Of a stretch of DNA of 64,000 bases, positions 7,991 to 16,748 are shown one piece after another. This DNA comes from Candidatus Poribacteria bacterium. Lineage in GTDB: Bacteria; Poribacteria; WGA-4E; WGA-3G. The number at the start of each line of letters is the position of its first letter. Positions within the stretch are counted from its first letter, which is position 1. Location of the stretch: the NCBI GenBank assembly GCA_009841255.1, contig VXMD01000020.1, positions 62,001 through 126,000 on the forward strand, read 5' to 3'. The notes under the pieces were generated by a model. The model made no database searches. It saw only the letters and a program-made list of their open reading frames with translations, and was not told the origin of the DNA. Made by a program: the position numbers and the translations under genes.

Positions 7991-9034
7991 ATGTACGATT
8001 TAGTTACGTTTGGTGAAGCGATGATCCGACTCACCGCCCCGGAATATATGCGCCTTGAGCAGGCGACATCGCTCTCAATGACAGCGGGTGGTGCTGAGAT
8101 GAATGTCGCCGTGAACGCCGCACAACTCGGATTGCGAACTGCATGGGTATCACGACTCGTAGACAATTGGTCGGGTCGCTATATCTGTAATAAGGGACGC
8201 GAACTCGGTGTCGACATGTCGAATATCATCTGGGTCGATTTTGACGGGGTCGGGTTGGAGCGCAACGGATTCTATCATCTTGAGTTAGGCGCAGGGCCGC
8301 GTGCGAGCAGCGTCACATACGATCGTGGGTATTCTGCGATCTCCAAAGTCCAGCCCGGTGAGATCGACTGGGCATCTATCTTCAGCAATGCGCGCTGGTT
8401 CCATCTCAGTGGGATTACGCCTGCGTTGTCGGAATCCGCCGCGGCTGTTTCAGCAGAAGCACTCCAAGCGGCACGCGCTGCAGGGGTCAAGACGAGTTAC
8501 GACCTAAACTTCCGTTCCAAATTGTGGAGCGCGGAGGAAGCGCAAGCGGCGAATCAACCGATGATGGAACATATTTCTGTCCTCATCGGCAATGAAGAGG
8601 ATTTTGAGAAATCGCTCGGTTTCGCGGCGGAAGGGACGACTGAGTCGTATAGCAGCCTTGAACCCGATAGCTACAAAGAGATGGCGAAACGGGTCAAAGA
8701 CGCCTTTCCGAACGTTGAAATGATAGGCACGACGTTGCGTGACGCCAAAACGGGGTGGCTCAACGATTGGCGGACACTCCTGTATGACGGCGAAGAATTC
8801 TATTTGTCACGTATCTATGAGGATTTAGAATTGGTGGATCGGGTCGGTGGCGGCGATAGTTTCTCATCAGGACTCATCTATAGTCTATTGAACGGAAAAT
8901 CACCGCAGGAAGCCGTTGACTTTGCGGGTGGATATTCCGCCTTGGCGCATACGTTCCCGGGTGACTTCAACTGGGCAACGGCAGAAGAGGCAGAAAAAGC
9001 GATGGAAGCGGGGGGCGTGCGTATCAACCGCTAA
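7991..9034 (+). CDS. PfkB-family sugar kinase, 2-keto-3-deoxygluconate kinase-like
   Basis: A 347-residue ribokinase/PfkB-family kinase. The N-terminal signature is FGEAMIRL followed by GGAEMNVAVNAAQLG at about residues 33-47. The C-terminal signature VDRVGGGDSFSSG at 282-294 contains the anion hole and the catalytic base D289. The overall form, opening with YDLVTFGEAMIRL, resembles 2-keto-3-deoxygluconate kinases, which phosphorylate KDG in uronate and pectin breakdown, but related fructokinases cannot be excluded. It lies 3 nt after the small zinc-ribbon gene and 11 nt before a hydroxyacid dehydrogenase. That pairing fits breakdown of a sugar acid; this is inference. Confidence 0.85.
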   Translation: MYDLVTFGEAMIRLTAPEYMRLEQATSLSMTAGGAEMNVAVNAAQLGLRTAWVSRLVDNWSGRYICNKGRELGVDMSNIIWVDFDGVGLERNGFYHLELGAGPRASSVTYDRGYSAISKVQPGEIDWASIFSNARWFHLSGITPALSESAAAVSAEALQAARAAGVKTSYDLNFRSKLWSAEEAQAANQPMMEHISVLIGNEEDFEKSLGFAAEGTTESYSSLEPDSYKEMAKRVKDAFPNVEMIGTTLRDAKTGWLNDWRTLLYDGEEFYLSRIYEDLELVDRVGGGDSFSSGLIYSLLNGKSPQEAVDFAGGYSALAHTFPGDFNWATAEEAEKAMEAGGVRINR

Positions 9035-9045
9035 CGGATAAATCT

Positions 9046-10053
9046 ATGACAAAAATCCTTCTCTCTCCTATTTTTGAAAATACCGAATTCGATACTGCGG
9101 AGCGCCATGCGGCGTTGGCAGATTTAGAGCAACTCGGTGAGTTGAGTATCCATCCCCCGGAACTGACTGCGGAACACGCCGAGGACGTCGTTGGTGTGAT
9201 CGCAGGGGGGGTGCCTTTTCATGAAAGTTTCTATCAAGCCGCGGAATCGCTCCGAATCATTGCGCGTTGGGGTGTCGGATATGAAACCGTTAACGTTGAT
9301 TTAGCGACGGAGTCTGGTGTGATTGTCACGATTGCACCTGAACACATGGTGACCGTCGCCGAGTATGCGATTGCACAGTGGTTCGCGACCCTGAAGCGGG
9401 TTTACACGCTAAACACTGCCTCCCATAATGGAGACTTTGGGCTTATCAAGACCCATGAGGTGATGGGTTCGACGCTCGGCTTGTACGGCTTCGGTCGGAT
9501 TGGGCAAGAGGTTGCCCGCCGTGCGCGTCCGCTTCTGGGTGAGCAGGGAAGGCTTTTGGTGTATGATATCCGTCCGGATATCGCTGAAATTGCGGCACAA
9601 TACGGTGCGGAGGCTGTTGATACACCGCTAACACTCTTCCAAGAGAGCGATACGGTATCGTTGCACCTATCGGGTGCGGATACTGTTGTCGGCTATGAGG
9701 AACTCTGTGCGATGAAACCGCATGCGTCTCTCATCAATCCGTCGCGCGGGAACCTCGTTGACGATGCCGCCGCCAACCGAGCCGTCAGCGAAAACCAACT
9801 CTGGTATTACGTCGTGGACGATCCGGTTAACGGACCGCGAGCGATTCACAAGGACCATCCGCGCATTATCTGTACGAATCACAACGCCGGCATGACGGTT
9901 GAATCCGGGATTCGGTTGGATCTTCGGACGATTGAGCAGGTTACGGATGCGATTCAGGGACGTGCGCCGGCATATATGCTGAATCCAGAAGTCTTGGAGC
10001 ATCCGAGGGTTAAGGCGTTTTGCAAGGACACTTCGCAACCCCTGAAACTGTAA
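9046..10053 (+). CDS. D-isomer-specific 2-hydroxyacid dehydrogenase (SerA-like)
   Basis: A 335-residue NAD-dependent dehydrogenase. The Rossmann loop GFGRIG is at 148-153 and the NAD-binding aspartate follows in LLVYDIRPD. The catalytic arginine is R234 (NPSRGNLVD) and the catalytic histidine is probably H279 (TNHNAG). The glutamate that normally pairs with this histidine, in an FxxEP segment, is replaced by the D258-D259-P segment in YYVVDDP. Annotation as phosphoglycerate dehydrogenase is therefore unsafe. It ends the operon begun at 7721 and probably acts on the same sugar-acid pathway as the kinase before it. Confidence 0.82.
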   Translation: MTKILLSPIFENTEFDTAERHAALADLEQLGELSIHPPELTAEHAEDVVGVIAGGVPFHESFYQAAESLRIIARWGVGYETVNVDLATESGVIVTIAPEHMVTVAEYAIAQWFATLKRVYTLNTASHNGDFGLIKTHEVMGSTLGLYGFGRIGQEVARRARPLLGEQGRLLVYDIRPDIAEIAAQYGAEAVDTPLTLFQESDTVSLHLSGADTVVGYEELCAMKPHASLINPSRGNLVDDAAANRAVSENQLWYYVVDDPVNGPRAIHKDHPRIICTNHNAGMTVESGIRLDLRTIEQVTDAIQGRAPAYMLNPEVLEHPRVKAFCKDTSQPLKL

Positions 10054-10064
10054 ACCAGAACTGT

Positions 10065-10194
10065 AGCCTACAACAATACGCGGAAACACTTTCTTCGCAT
10101 TGGATTTCAGCGTTTGCAAAAACACGCAGGCGGATTTGAGAAAGGGATGTAATAGATTGAATTCGCGTTGTTCTTCCGTAAGGTATAATTAAAA
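10065..10194 (+). repeat. Dispersed repeat copy B with inserted module
   Basis: It begins AGCCTACAACAATACGC, contains an inserted module of about 45 bp (TTTCTTCGCATTGGATTTCA onward) also present at 16911 and 18879, then GCAGGCGGAT, and ends CCGTAAGGTATAATTAAAA. Unlike copy A it does not abut a start codon; it reaches the stop codon of the methyltransferase gene on the other strand. Confidence 0.7.
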
Positions 10195-11325
10195 TTTTTG
10201 AAATAAAAAAAGGAATTCACGGTTCGGCGCTTCAGCAGCGTTCACCCACTCATGTGTCCACCGCATACCCGCCATGACGTTCCTTTTGTAATCGAGTTCG
10301 AGGACAGCGAGGAGTTTTCCGTTGTCTTGCATAACTGCGTCGAGTTGTTGGGCGGTTGCGCGACCGCCGGAACTGTAAGAGAGCAGAATCCATCGGGCTT
10401 GCGTCTCCCGGATTAACCGCGCAATGGCTTGGACAGCGATGAATTGTCCGTCATCGTTGCGCCGGAACTCCTCAAACACAGAAGCGGCGAGGGGATCAGA
10501 TGTATCCTTTCGCCGTTTTGCTTTACCGAAAAGGGTGGGGTTGTCGTAGAGGACAACGCTTTTCCAGAGGTGGTAGTAGGCGGCATACCTGACACGGGAT
10601 GGTGGCATCTTCTCGTTGTTTGAACCGTAGGGTGGATCGAAATACGCGAGGTCAACGGAGACGCGCCGCACGAGTTCAAAGATGTCGGCTTGATGGACCT
10701 CGTGATTCCCTTCTGATGCGAAAACCTCCGGCACTTCAAGCATTAATTCCTTATAGGCGCGGGGTGCCCAGTCCTTGAGATATGCGGAAAAGTGACCGAG
10801 GGTGCTGTCGACACGGTCGAGTGCGAGTATCAGGCTTGTGAGCGCGACCGCTTTTTCGATTGGATCGAGTTTGAGGTTTTCTATTTCCTGCCGAACCGCA
10901 TCAAGTTTACGGGTGTTGTGGAACTGCCACGGTTTTTTGAGTCCATCTTCCTGAATGGCGCATCCACCATTTGCGTGTCCACCGTAGTGTTCTGTGAACC
11001 AACCGTCAATAGGTGAAAGACTATTGAGGTGATCGATGAGCGGTTGATACGCTTCTCTCGGTTTTGCGTTGAGGAGGTAGCAGGTGCCGAAGACTTTCGA
11101 CCACGGAGCAACATCGTTGCAGATAACGGTATAGTCGAGTTTGGCGAGTGCCTGTGAGACGCGGGTTGTGCCTGAGAACCCATCCAGAATTGTCTTGGCA
11201 TTGACTTTTTTGACGAGTTCCAGGACGTGTGGAATGAGTTTCAATTTGGAACCGATGTATTTAATGCCTTGTGTAGGAGGGGGATCAAGTATAAGATCAC
11301 TAAAGAGTGGGAGTGTCTGCATCAT
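10189..11325 (-). CDS. DNA N6-adenine methyltransferase (Dam/D12 class)
   Basis: A 378-residue methyltransferase of the D12 (Dam/DpnM) class, which transfers a methyl group from S-adenosylmethionine to adenine N6. Visible motifs are motif X IKYIGSKLKL at 21-30, motif I LDGFSGTTRVS at 47-57 and the catalytic motif IV DPPY at 230-233 within LAYFDPPYGS. The long segment between motifs I and IV is where target recognition would lie. The start overlaps the stop of the upstream putative endonuclease gene in an ATGA, which suggests translational coupling and a restriction-modification pair. The recognition sequence cannot be read from sequence. Confidence 0.9.
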   Translation of the reverse strand: MMQTLPLFSDLILDPPPTQGIKYIGSKLKLIPHVLELVKKVNAKTILDGFSGTTRVSQALAKLDYTVICNDVAPWSKVFGTCYLLNAKPREAYQPLIDHLNSLSPIDGWFTEHYGGHANGGCAIQEDGLKKPWQFHNTRKLDAVRQEIENLKLDPIEKAVALTSLILALDRVDSTLGHFSAYLKDWAPRAYKELMLEVPEVFASEGNHEVHQADIFELVRRVSVDLAYFDPPYGSNNEKMPPSRVRYAAYYHLWKSVVLYDNPTLFGKAKRRKDTSDPLAASVFEEFRRNDDGQFIAVQAIARLIRETQARWILLSYSSGGRATAQQLDAVMQDNGKLLAVLELDYKRNVMAGMRWTHEWVNAAEAPNREFLFLFQKF

Positions 11326-12170
11326 GTTTCCACCCCTAATGTCTGCTTCATATTTGCAATATCTTCCTTGATCTTATCAAACGCAGAGATATGTCCTGTC
11401 TCTGAAGATACGAGAGCATGAGAAAAAAGTTTGACAAGAGATCGGTTATGCGAGTAAATGATCCATCCGTTGGTAATACTATCGAAATACTTCAGGGCAT
11501 TCTTAGTATGAGTCCATAGACCACGTTGCAGAGCGTTAGCAGTAGCATCACCATAGCGCACCTCACATATATAACCACCGCTATTATCGTAAAACCGGTA
11601 AACAGGATGTTTTCTACCTTTACCACTTTCCAGCCTAATGATATAAGCAGTTTCATTCACTGCACGTTCCCAGTCAAATACAAGTATATTGCACCGTTGT
11701 TTCTTTTCATCGTAGATTAACGGTAACACGTTAATGCTATCGAACTCAGCAAAAGCAGTATCTTTCAGAAGATTTTGTATGGTGTCTCGCCCGCTTATTT
11801 TCTTTCCTACCTGGGTTAGTCTTGGAAACATGAGCGAATTTTTGTCAGTAGAAAGTTGGAGTGGACCATGACCGTAGGCTTTAAGACTGACTGGAAATTC
11901 GTTTTTGGTAATTTCATTGATAATTTTGATGTCTTCCTCTTGTGACTTTGCCCGATAGAGATCTTTGCCAACGTGAATAGATTTGAAATCATACATGTAT
12001 TGATTGATAAATTCAGAAATACCAATCTCCGCTAAATCTCCATGGGTTTTGTTTCCAATGAGCCTCATAGTGAAAATATTACTGAGTGTGGTTGTAATCA
12101 ACTGCGGATGCTTGCTAATCAGCAACTTCAAACGAGTAGTGAAATCATTGTACGGATTGTTACTATTCAT
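11322..12170 (-). CDS. Probable type II restriction endonuclease, family not recognised
   Basis: A 282-residue soluble protein. It has no signal peptide or membrane helix. I recognise no named family, and the call rests mainly on context: it ends in an ATGA overlap with an adenine methyltransferase gene and sits in a block of nuclease-type genes. Possible active-site elements are acidic residues around HGDLAEIG (E48) and the segment FPVSLKAYGHGPLQLS (K97), which could be a divergent PD-(D/E)xK core. Its base composition is clearly more AT-rich than the surrounding genes, which suggests horizontal transfer. SD-like AAGGAAG precedes the ATG. Confidence 0.6.
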   Translation of the reverse strand: MNSNNPYNDFTTRLKLLISKHPQLITTTLSNIFTMRLIGNKTHGDLAEIGISEFINQYMYDFKSIHVGKDLYRAKSQEEDIKIINEITKNEFPVSLKAYGHGPLQLSTDKNSLMFPRLTQVGKKISGRDTIQNLLKDTAFAEFDSINVLPLIYDEKKQRCNILVFDWERAVNETAYIIRLESGKGRKHPVYRFYDNSGGYICEVRYGDATANALQRGLWTHTKNALKYFDSITNGWIIYSHNRSLVKLFSHALVSSETGHISAFDKIKEDIANMKQTLGVET

Positions 12171-12263
12171 GAATTCTTCCTTTTTATGGGACCAATAACC
12201 AAAATCGTAAATATACTAACACGCCTGAAGAAATTTGTCAAAAAAGCAGAGTGACCAGACTTA

Positions 12264-12491
12264 TTAGTTTCCGTTAGAATGCCAAAACTCTTCAGCGAAG
12301 TTAGCATCCAAAATTATATCCTGAATGGAAGCACTCGCATTGAGAATTTCAATGCCAATAAGTTCCGCATTGCCATTCAATTCAGCTGTGATATTGGGAC
12401 TGAGTTCAATACTGTCCCTTTCGGGTTCATCGGAAATCACGAGATGCAATATATCTTCTTTTTCAAAATAAGTCATCTTTGGCTTATTCAT
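12264..12491 (-). CDS. DUF2283-like small protein
   Basis: A 75-residue protein resembling DUF2283. It shows the family pattern of an N-terminal hydrophobic strand with aromatic residues (MTYFEKEDILHLVIS), then a conserved acidic stretch, then ELIGIEILNAS near the middle. DUF2283 proteins are small and uncharacterised, and are often found near mobile or toxin-antitoxin-like genes. Here it lies between the nuclease block and the putative endonuclease, all on the minus strand. Its ATG follows two nt after the stop (12494-12496) that ends the readthrough frame of the upstream domain gene. Confidence 0.65.
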   Translation of the reverse strand: MNKPKMTYFEKEDILHLVISDEPERDSIELSPNITAELNGNAELIGIEILNASASIQDIILDANFAEEFWHSNGN

Positions 12492-12526
12492 TGCTATACT
12501 TCGTCTCTCTCGAGATCATATAGATG

Positions 12527-12790
12527 TTATCTTCCATACCCTACCCTCCAATACCTATCCTCATTGCCTGAATAGCGATGGCGTGACGGACTATTGACAC
12601 AATAGATATTTATCTCTGGCTCTACGTTGTTCTCCTTGAAATTAGGATATTTCTTTAAGGTGATTGATTTTATGTCTTTGATGGCAAATTCAATACCCGC
12701 ATCTCCGCCTGTGAAAGCCAGTCCTGCTTCCCATACTATCTGATTTACAGGTATGGGGCCTGACCACCGCTCCGTAAGTTCTGTTGGCAT
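12527..12790 (-). CDS. Stand-alone copy of the nuclease C-terminal (winged-helix-like) domain, truncated
   Basis: I start at the ATG at 12790, which has GGGAGG about 8 nt upstream and overlaps the end of the nuclease gene; an ATG at 12811 lies inside that gene. The 87-residue product is a near-copy of the C-terminal domain of the nuclease: shared blocks include WSGPIPVNQIVWEA versus WTGDKPVKQVVWEA, and EDRYWRV in both. It may be a DUF7669-like DNA-binding domain. The frame stops at a TAA (12527-12529) where the longer paralogue has a tyrosine codon (GKYRLYDP). Beyond it the same frame still reads HLYDLERDEV before a TAG at 12494, so the original ending has been lost by a nonsense change. Confidence 0.6.
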   Translation of the reverse strand: MPTELTERWSGPIPVNQIVWEAGLAFTGGDAGIEFAIKDIKSITLKKYPNFKENNVEPEINIYCVNSPSRHRYSGNEDRYWRVGYGR

Positions 12791-12791
12791 A

Positions 12792-13733
12792 TTAGCTAGC
12801 CTCCCCATCACTTCCTACTCTATCTTTTGCTGGATCATATAGACGGTATTTTCCCCTTGCTACTCGCCAATATCTATCCTCGGTAGCCTGGTGGTAACCG
12901 CGTGAAGGATGATTGACAGTATCCGCAATCATAACACCATCCATTGTTGGTCTTTTGAAATCAGGATTATCCTTTCGAATGAGCACTAGAATTTGTTTGA
13001 TTTCAAATTCAACGCCGACACTTCCGTCTGTAAATTCTTGTACTGCCTCCCACACTACCTGTTTTACCGGTTTATCACCTGTCCATCGTGAAGGAGGTGA
13101 AGTATGTTGTTGGGCTTTAGAGGTAGCGACATCTTCATCTCCAACTCCGATTTCCATGTTAATAATCTCCTCCCCGGATTCAGTATGGAATTTTGAAACC
13201 GCTATGCAGCTGACATCCATTTTGTATGACGTTCGCAGGAATCGGCAAACCTGTGATATTCTTGATGGAATATCTTCCGCAACTATAAACAGACGCAAGA
13301 CGTTGTTAAATGACGGAAGTTCGTCAGTTTCAGGCATATCAAACACCTCCATGAAGACATCAGAGAAAGTCTTTCCTTGATACCCATCGCGAGTATCAAA
13401 ATAAGTTTCGGCTATCTGATGAATCTCTGAATCCGGAAGTTTACCTGCCCATGCCGCGTATTCAAGTAGTTGTGCTACAACAGTCCGTGGAGTTCTTCCC
13501 CGCTTGAATTCAACGATGACAAGATTGCCTTCTGAATCAACTCCGAGCAAATCCGGAAAGATAGTACCCTCTTCATCCTGGGCACGCGGCTGCCTGTCAA
13601 TCCACAGAATAAATTCGTTTTCGACAAGTGCCATTGGACTGTTTTCAAGCCAATCCTCCAGATCCCTTTCACGTTTAATTTCCACTTTTTTCGCTGTAGC
13701 AAGTACATTATCTCTTAATATGAAAATAGACAT
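12792..13733 (-). CDS. NucS/DUF91-like PD-(D/E)xK nuclease with C-terminal winged-helix-like domain
   Basis: I start at the ATG at 13733, which has TTTGGAG 6 nt upstream; the frame is open further but without support. The 313-residue product has an N-terminal nuclease domain (about 1-195) with the core PDLLGVD-x8-VIVEFKRG: D61, E75 and K77 match PD-(D/E)xK catalytic residues as in NucS/DUF91 proteins. After a short linker, residues 213-301 form a separate domain (VKQVVWEAVQEF ... EDRYWRVARGKYRLYDP) like those appended to restriction-type nucleases. NucS relatives cut mismatched or branched DNA; a defence role is inferred from the adjacent methyltransferase and endonuclease genes. The domain is duplicated immediately downstream. 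Confidence 0.78.
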   Translation of the reverse strand: MSIFILRDNVLATAKKVEIKRERDLEDWLENSPMALVENEFILWIDRQPRAQDEEGTIFPDLLGVDSEGNLVIVEFKRGRTPRTVVAQLLEYAAWAGKLPDSEIHQIAETYFDTRDGYQGKTFSDVFMEVFDMPETDELPSFNNVLRLFIVAEDIPSRISQVCRFLRTSYKMDVSCIAVSKFHTESGEEIINMEIGVGDEDVATSKAQQHTSPPSRWTGDKPVKQVVWEAVQEFTDGSVGVEFEIKQILVLIRKDNPDFKRPTMDGVMIADTVNHPSRGYHQATEDRYWRVARGKYRLYDPAKDRVGSDGEAS

Positions 13734-13936
13734 TGTTTCTCCAAAGAATATTGTAATATCGTGAGTCAACTGAATTATTACTCCAAGTTCAATGTAACAA
13801 ATCCCAAATTTTGGCATCATGTTAAACACATAGCAATCCTACGAAATGACGGGATTTGCCCGCGCCATTTTCTATAGATCTACCAAACCTACGGTGTGCT
13901 GAGATTCGCCGAAAAGACAGTGTTTTCAAGTTTTCC

Positions 13937-13966
13937 AATACGGTTAGGAAACCGCACCTACCGTGG
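13937..13966. repeat. GGTTAGGAAACCGCACCTACC-type palindromic unit
   Basis: A short palindromic unit around AGGAAACCGCACCTACCG lies between the nuclease gene and the ABC permease gene. A longer related unit is at 59469-59502. The rest of 13830-13981 holds nothing I can name. Confidence 0.45.
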
Positions 13967-13981
13967 TTCGGATAGATAAGG

Positions 13982-15220
13982 TTATGTATGACGGATGGCA
14001 TCGATGGGGGTCATTTTTGCGGCTTGGCTGGCAGGGTAGTAGCCGAAGAAGATGCCGACCGCGGCACCCGCGGCAACGGAGATGAGGACGGCTTCGGGTG
14101 TAACAACAGAAGGCCACGTAAGTCCCCCAAACAATTGACTCACCGCCCACGCGAACCCTTTGCCCACGACAGCCCCAAAGGCAATACCGAGCAGACTCCC
14201 GATCAAACACAACAGCACCGATTCTGTGAGGAATTGCAGCCGAATGTCAAGACTTTTTGCACCAACCGCTTTTCGCAGTCCGATTTCTGGGATCCGCTCG
14301 GTCACCGAGACGAGCATGATGTTCAGAATACCGATACCCGCAACAATCAACGAGATAGAAGCGATCACGACGAGTACCATTTCCATGATAAAGATAACCC
14401 TTTTTCCGCCTTCAATTCCCTTTTTCGCGTTCCACGTCCGGAAAAACGTCTCATCGCCACCGTGGTTCCGGGCGATAACGGTTTTCACTTCTTTGAGTGC
14501 CTGCTCCACTAAGTCAATGTTCTTGGCGCGTGCCATGATAGCACCGACCCGATTCCGTCCCCCAAAACGGGTTTGTGCCGTTGTAATCGGAATAAAAATC
14601 ATATTGTCATCGCTTCTCCCTTCCTCTAACCCATCACCCCGGCTCTCCATAATGCCAATAACCGTAAAGCGCTTGTTGTTAATACCGACTTCCTCGCCAA
14701 TCGGATTCTGTCCTTTAAATTGTTCTTTCCAGACCTTCGCCCCAATGACACACACCTTATTCCAGAAATCCATATCGGTATCGGCAATGAACCTACCGTA
14801 TTCAGTCTGCCAGCGTCGGACGGCTTGGTACTCATTCGTTGTCGCGCGGAGGTAGGTGCGTTGGTGCTTTCCCTCGACTTCAAAGTCTATAGGATGACTT
14901 CTCTCGACGGTAGCAACTTCAACGGAGGGACATTCCGCCAAAATGTCGTGCAGATCCCGCATTTCCAGATAATGTGGGCTATTGTTGCGCTGCCAACGGT
15001 TGTTCTTTTCAATATACCCCGGTCGATAAACACCAAACATACTGGGGCCACCGATATTTTCGATTTGCCCCATCATGAGTTTTTCAGCACCCGCACCAAA
15101 AGACATCATCGCTATCACCCCCGCAATGCCAATTGTAATTCCCAAAAGCGTGAGAATCGTGCGGAGTTTACTTCCACGAAGCACGGAAAACGCTGAGATA
15201 AGATTCTCTAAAATTTGCAT
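13982..15220 (-). CDS. ABC transporter permease, MacB/FtsX type (copy 2)
   Basis: A 412-residue permease with the MacB topology: one N-terminal membrane helix (about 20-45, RTILTLLGITIGIAGVIAMM), a large periplasmic MacB_PCD domain (about 50-275) and a C-terminal FtsX domain with three helices (about 280-405). The helices contain GILNIMLVSVTERIPEIGLRK and LLGIAFGAVVGKGF. MacB-type permeases couple ATP hydrolysis in the cytoplasm to mechanical work in the periplasm, in export or lipoprotein release. It is a tandem paralogue of the next gene, with long identical stretches. No ATPase or adaptor gene is adjacent in the window. Confidence 0.9.
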   Translation of the reverse strand: MQILENLISAFSVLRGSKLRTILTLLGITIGIAGVIAMMSFGAGAEKLMMGQIENIGGPSMFGVYRPGYIEKNNRWQRNNSPHYLEMRDLHDILAECPSVEVATVERSHPIDFEVEGKHQRTYLRATTNEYQAVRRWQTEYGRFIADTDMDFWNKVCVIGAKVWKEQFKGQNPIGEEVGINNKRFTVIGIMESRGDGLEEGRSDDNMIFIPITTAQTRFGGRNRVGAIMARAKNIDLVEQALKEVKTVIARNHGGDETFFRTWNAKKGIEGGKRVIFIMEMVLVVIASISLIVAGIGILNIMLVSVTERIPEIGLRKAVGAKSLDIRLQFLTESVLLCLIGSLLGIAFGAVVGKGFAWAVSQLFGGLTWPSVVTPEAVLISVAAGAAVGIFFGYYPASQAAKMTPIDAIRHT

Positions 15221-15318
15221 TTTTGTCCTCTATATTAGCAGTATTTCGTCTTTGATTTCGTGGTGGATCTGCGGTGGGAATTCGGCTATCCAGCTTAAAA
15301 GGGAGTTCATCAATACCC

Positions 15319-16569
15319 TTATGTATGACGAATGGCATCAATAGGTGCCATTTTAGCGGCTTGGCTGGCAGGATAGTAGCCGAAGAAAATGCCGACCGCG
15401 GCACCCGCGCCGACGGAGATAAGAACGGCTTCAGGGGTCAAAACGGAGGGCCACGCCATTTCTTGTAAAAACTTCCCGACTATCCATGAGAAGCCTTTTC
15501 CCACGATAGCACCGAATGCAATGCCAAGGAGACTCCCTATTAGACACAACAACACAGATTCGGTGAGGAACTGTAAACGGATATCAAAACTTTTTGCACC
15601 GACGGCTTTCCGTAAGCCGATCTCAGGGATCCGCTCCGTCACCGAGACAAGCATGATATTCAGGATACCGATACCGGCAACAATCAAGGACACAGAAGCA
15701 ATCACAACGAGCACCGATTCTATGATAAAGATCATTCTTTTCGCATGGGCGATCCCTTTTTTCGCGGACCACGTTCGGAAGAAGGTATCATCGCCACCGT
15801 GGTTGCGCATGATGACAGTCTTTACCTCTTTGAGTGCCTGATCCACGAGAAGTGGACTCTTGGCGCGCACCATGATGTGTCCAACGTGGTCGTGTCCCCA
15901 AAACCGTTTCTGCGCGGTTGTAATCGGAATGAAGAGCATATTGTCATCGCTTTTCCCGCGCTCCAGTCCATCGCCTCGGCTCTCCATGATCCCGATAACC
16001 GTGAAACGTTTTCTGTTTCCATGACTGTTGACGATAACTTCCTTACCGATCGGGTCCTGTCCTTTGAACTGCTCCTTCCAGATTTTAGAGCCGATGACGC
16101 ACACCTTTGTCCAAGTGTCCATATCCGTATCAGCGAGGAATCTGCCATACTCTGTGCGCCATTCGCGAACGGCTTGGTATTCGTTTGTTGTGGCGCGGAG
16201 ATACGTTTGTTGAAATTTCCCGTCAACACCGAGGCTGATGTAGTAACTTCCCTCAACCGTGGCGACTTCAACAGAAGGGCATTCCGCTAAGACATCTCGG
16301 AGGTCTTGCATCTCTAAGTGGTGTGGACTCTTGTTGCGTTGCCAACGCCCGTTCTTTCGGACGTATCCGGGACGATAAACACCGAACATACTCGGTCCAC
16401 CAATTTGGTTCACCTCCGCCATGAGGAGTTTCTCGGCACCTGCGCCGAAGGACATCATGGCGATTACACCCGCAATACCGATCGTTATTCCTAAGAGTGT
16501 GAGAATCGTACGGAGTTTGCTCCCGCGAAGCACGGAAAACGCTGAGATAAGATTTTCCAAGACGTTCAT
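15319..16569 (-). CDS. ABC transporter permease, MacB/FtsX type (copy 1)
   Basis: A 416-residue permease with the same layout as the gene 98 bp downstream. The first 50 residues are almost identical (ENLISAFSVLRGSKLRTILT), the periplasmic domain is more divergent, and the three C-terminal helices are again nearly identical, ending in ASQAAKMAPIDAIRHT. The pair has arisen by tandem duplication and may form a heterodimeric permease, since transporters of this family work with two permease subunits. The ATP-binding subunit must come from elsewhere. The upstream gap toward the glycosidase-like gene is full of dispersed repeats. Confidence 0.9.
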   Translation of the reverse strand: MNVLENLISAFSVLRGSKLRTILTLLGITIGIAGVIAMMSFGAGAEKLLMAEVNQIGGPSMFGVYRPGYVRKNGRWQRNKSPHHLEMQDLRDVLAECPSVEVATVEGSYYISLGVDGKFQQTYLRATTNEYQAVREWRTEYGRFLADTDMDTWTKVCVIGSKIWKEQFKGQDPIGKEVIVNSHGNRKRFTVIGIMESRGDGLERGKSDDNMLFIPITTAQKRFWGHDHVGHIMVRAKSPLLVDQALKEVKTVIMRNHGGDDTFFRTWSAKKGIAHAKRMIFIIESVLVVIASVSLIVAGIGILNIMLVSVTERIPEIGLRKAVGAKSFDIRLQFLTESVLLCLIGSLLGIAFGAIVGKGFSWIVGKFLQEMAWPSVLTPEAVLISVGAGAAVGIFFGYYPASQAAKMAPIDAIRHT

Positions 16570-16748
16570 TTTTATTCCGTTTGGCGTAATATTTGTTCAG
16601 GATTTGGGCATAGATTCGCAAAAACTTTTGATTGCATCAATTCTCAAGGTATGCTAAACTTTTTAAAATGTGAAGATAGTGAGAACTCACGAACCGATAC
16701 CGTTCCTTAATATTTAAAGTATATCACAAAACGTTTAGAGGTTGCAAT

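Noticed and set aside
14160..14855. A 231-codon open frame antisense to the ABC permease
   Set aside because: It mirrors the permease gene on the other strand, has no SD and shows no protein-like domain; the same shadow occurs opposite the paralogous permease.
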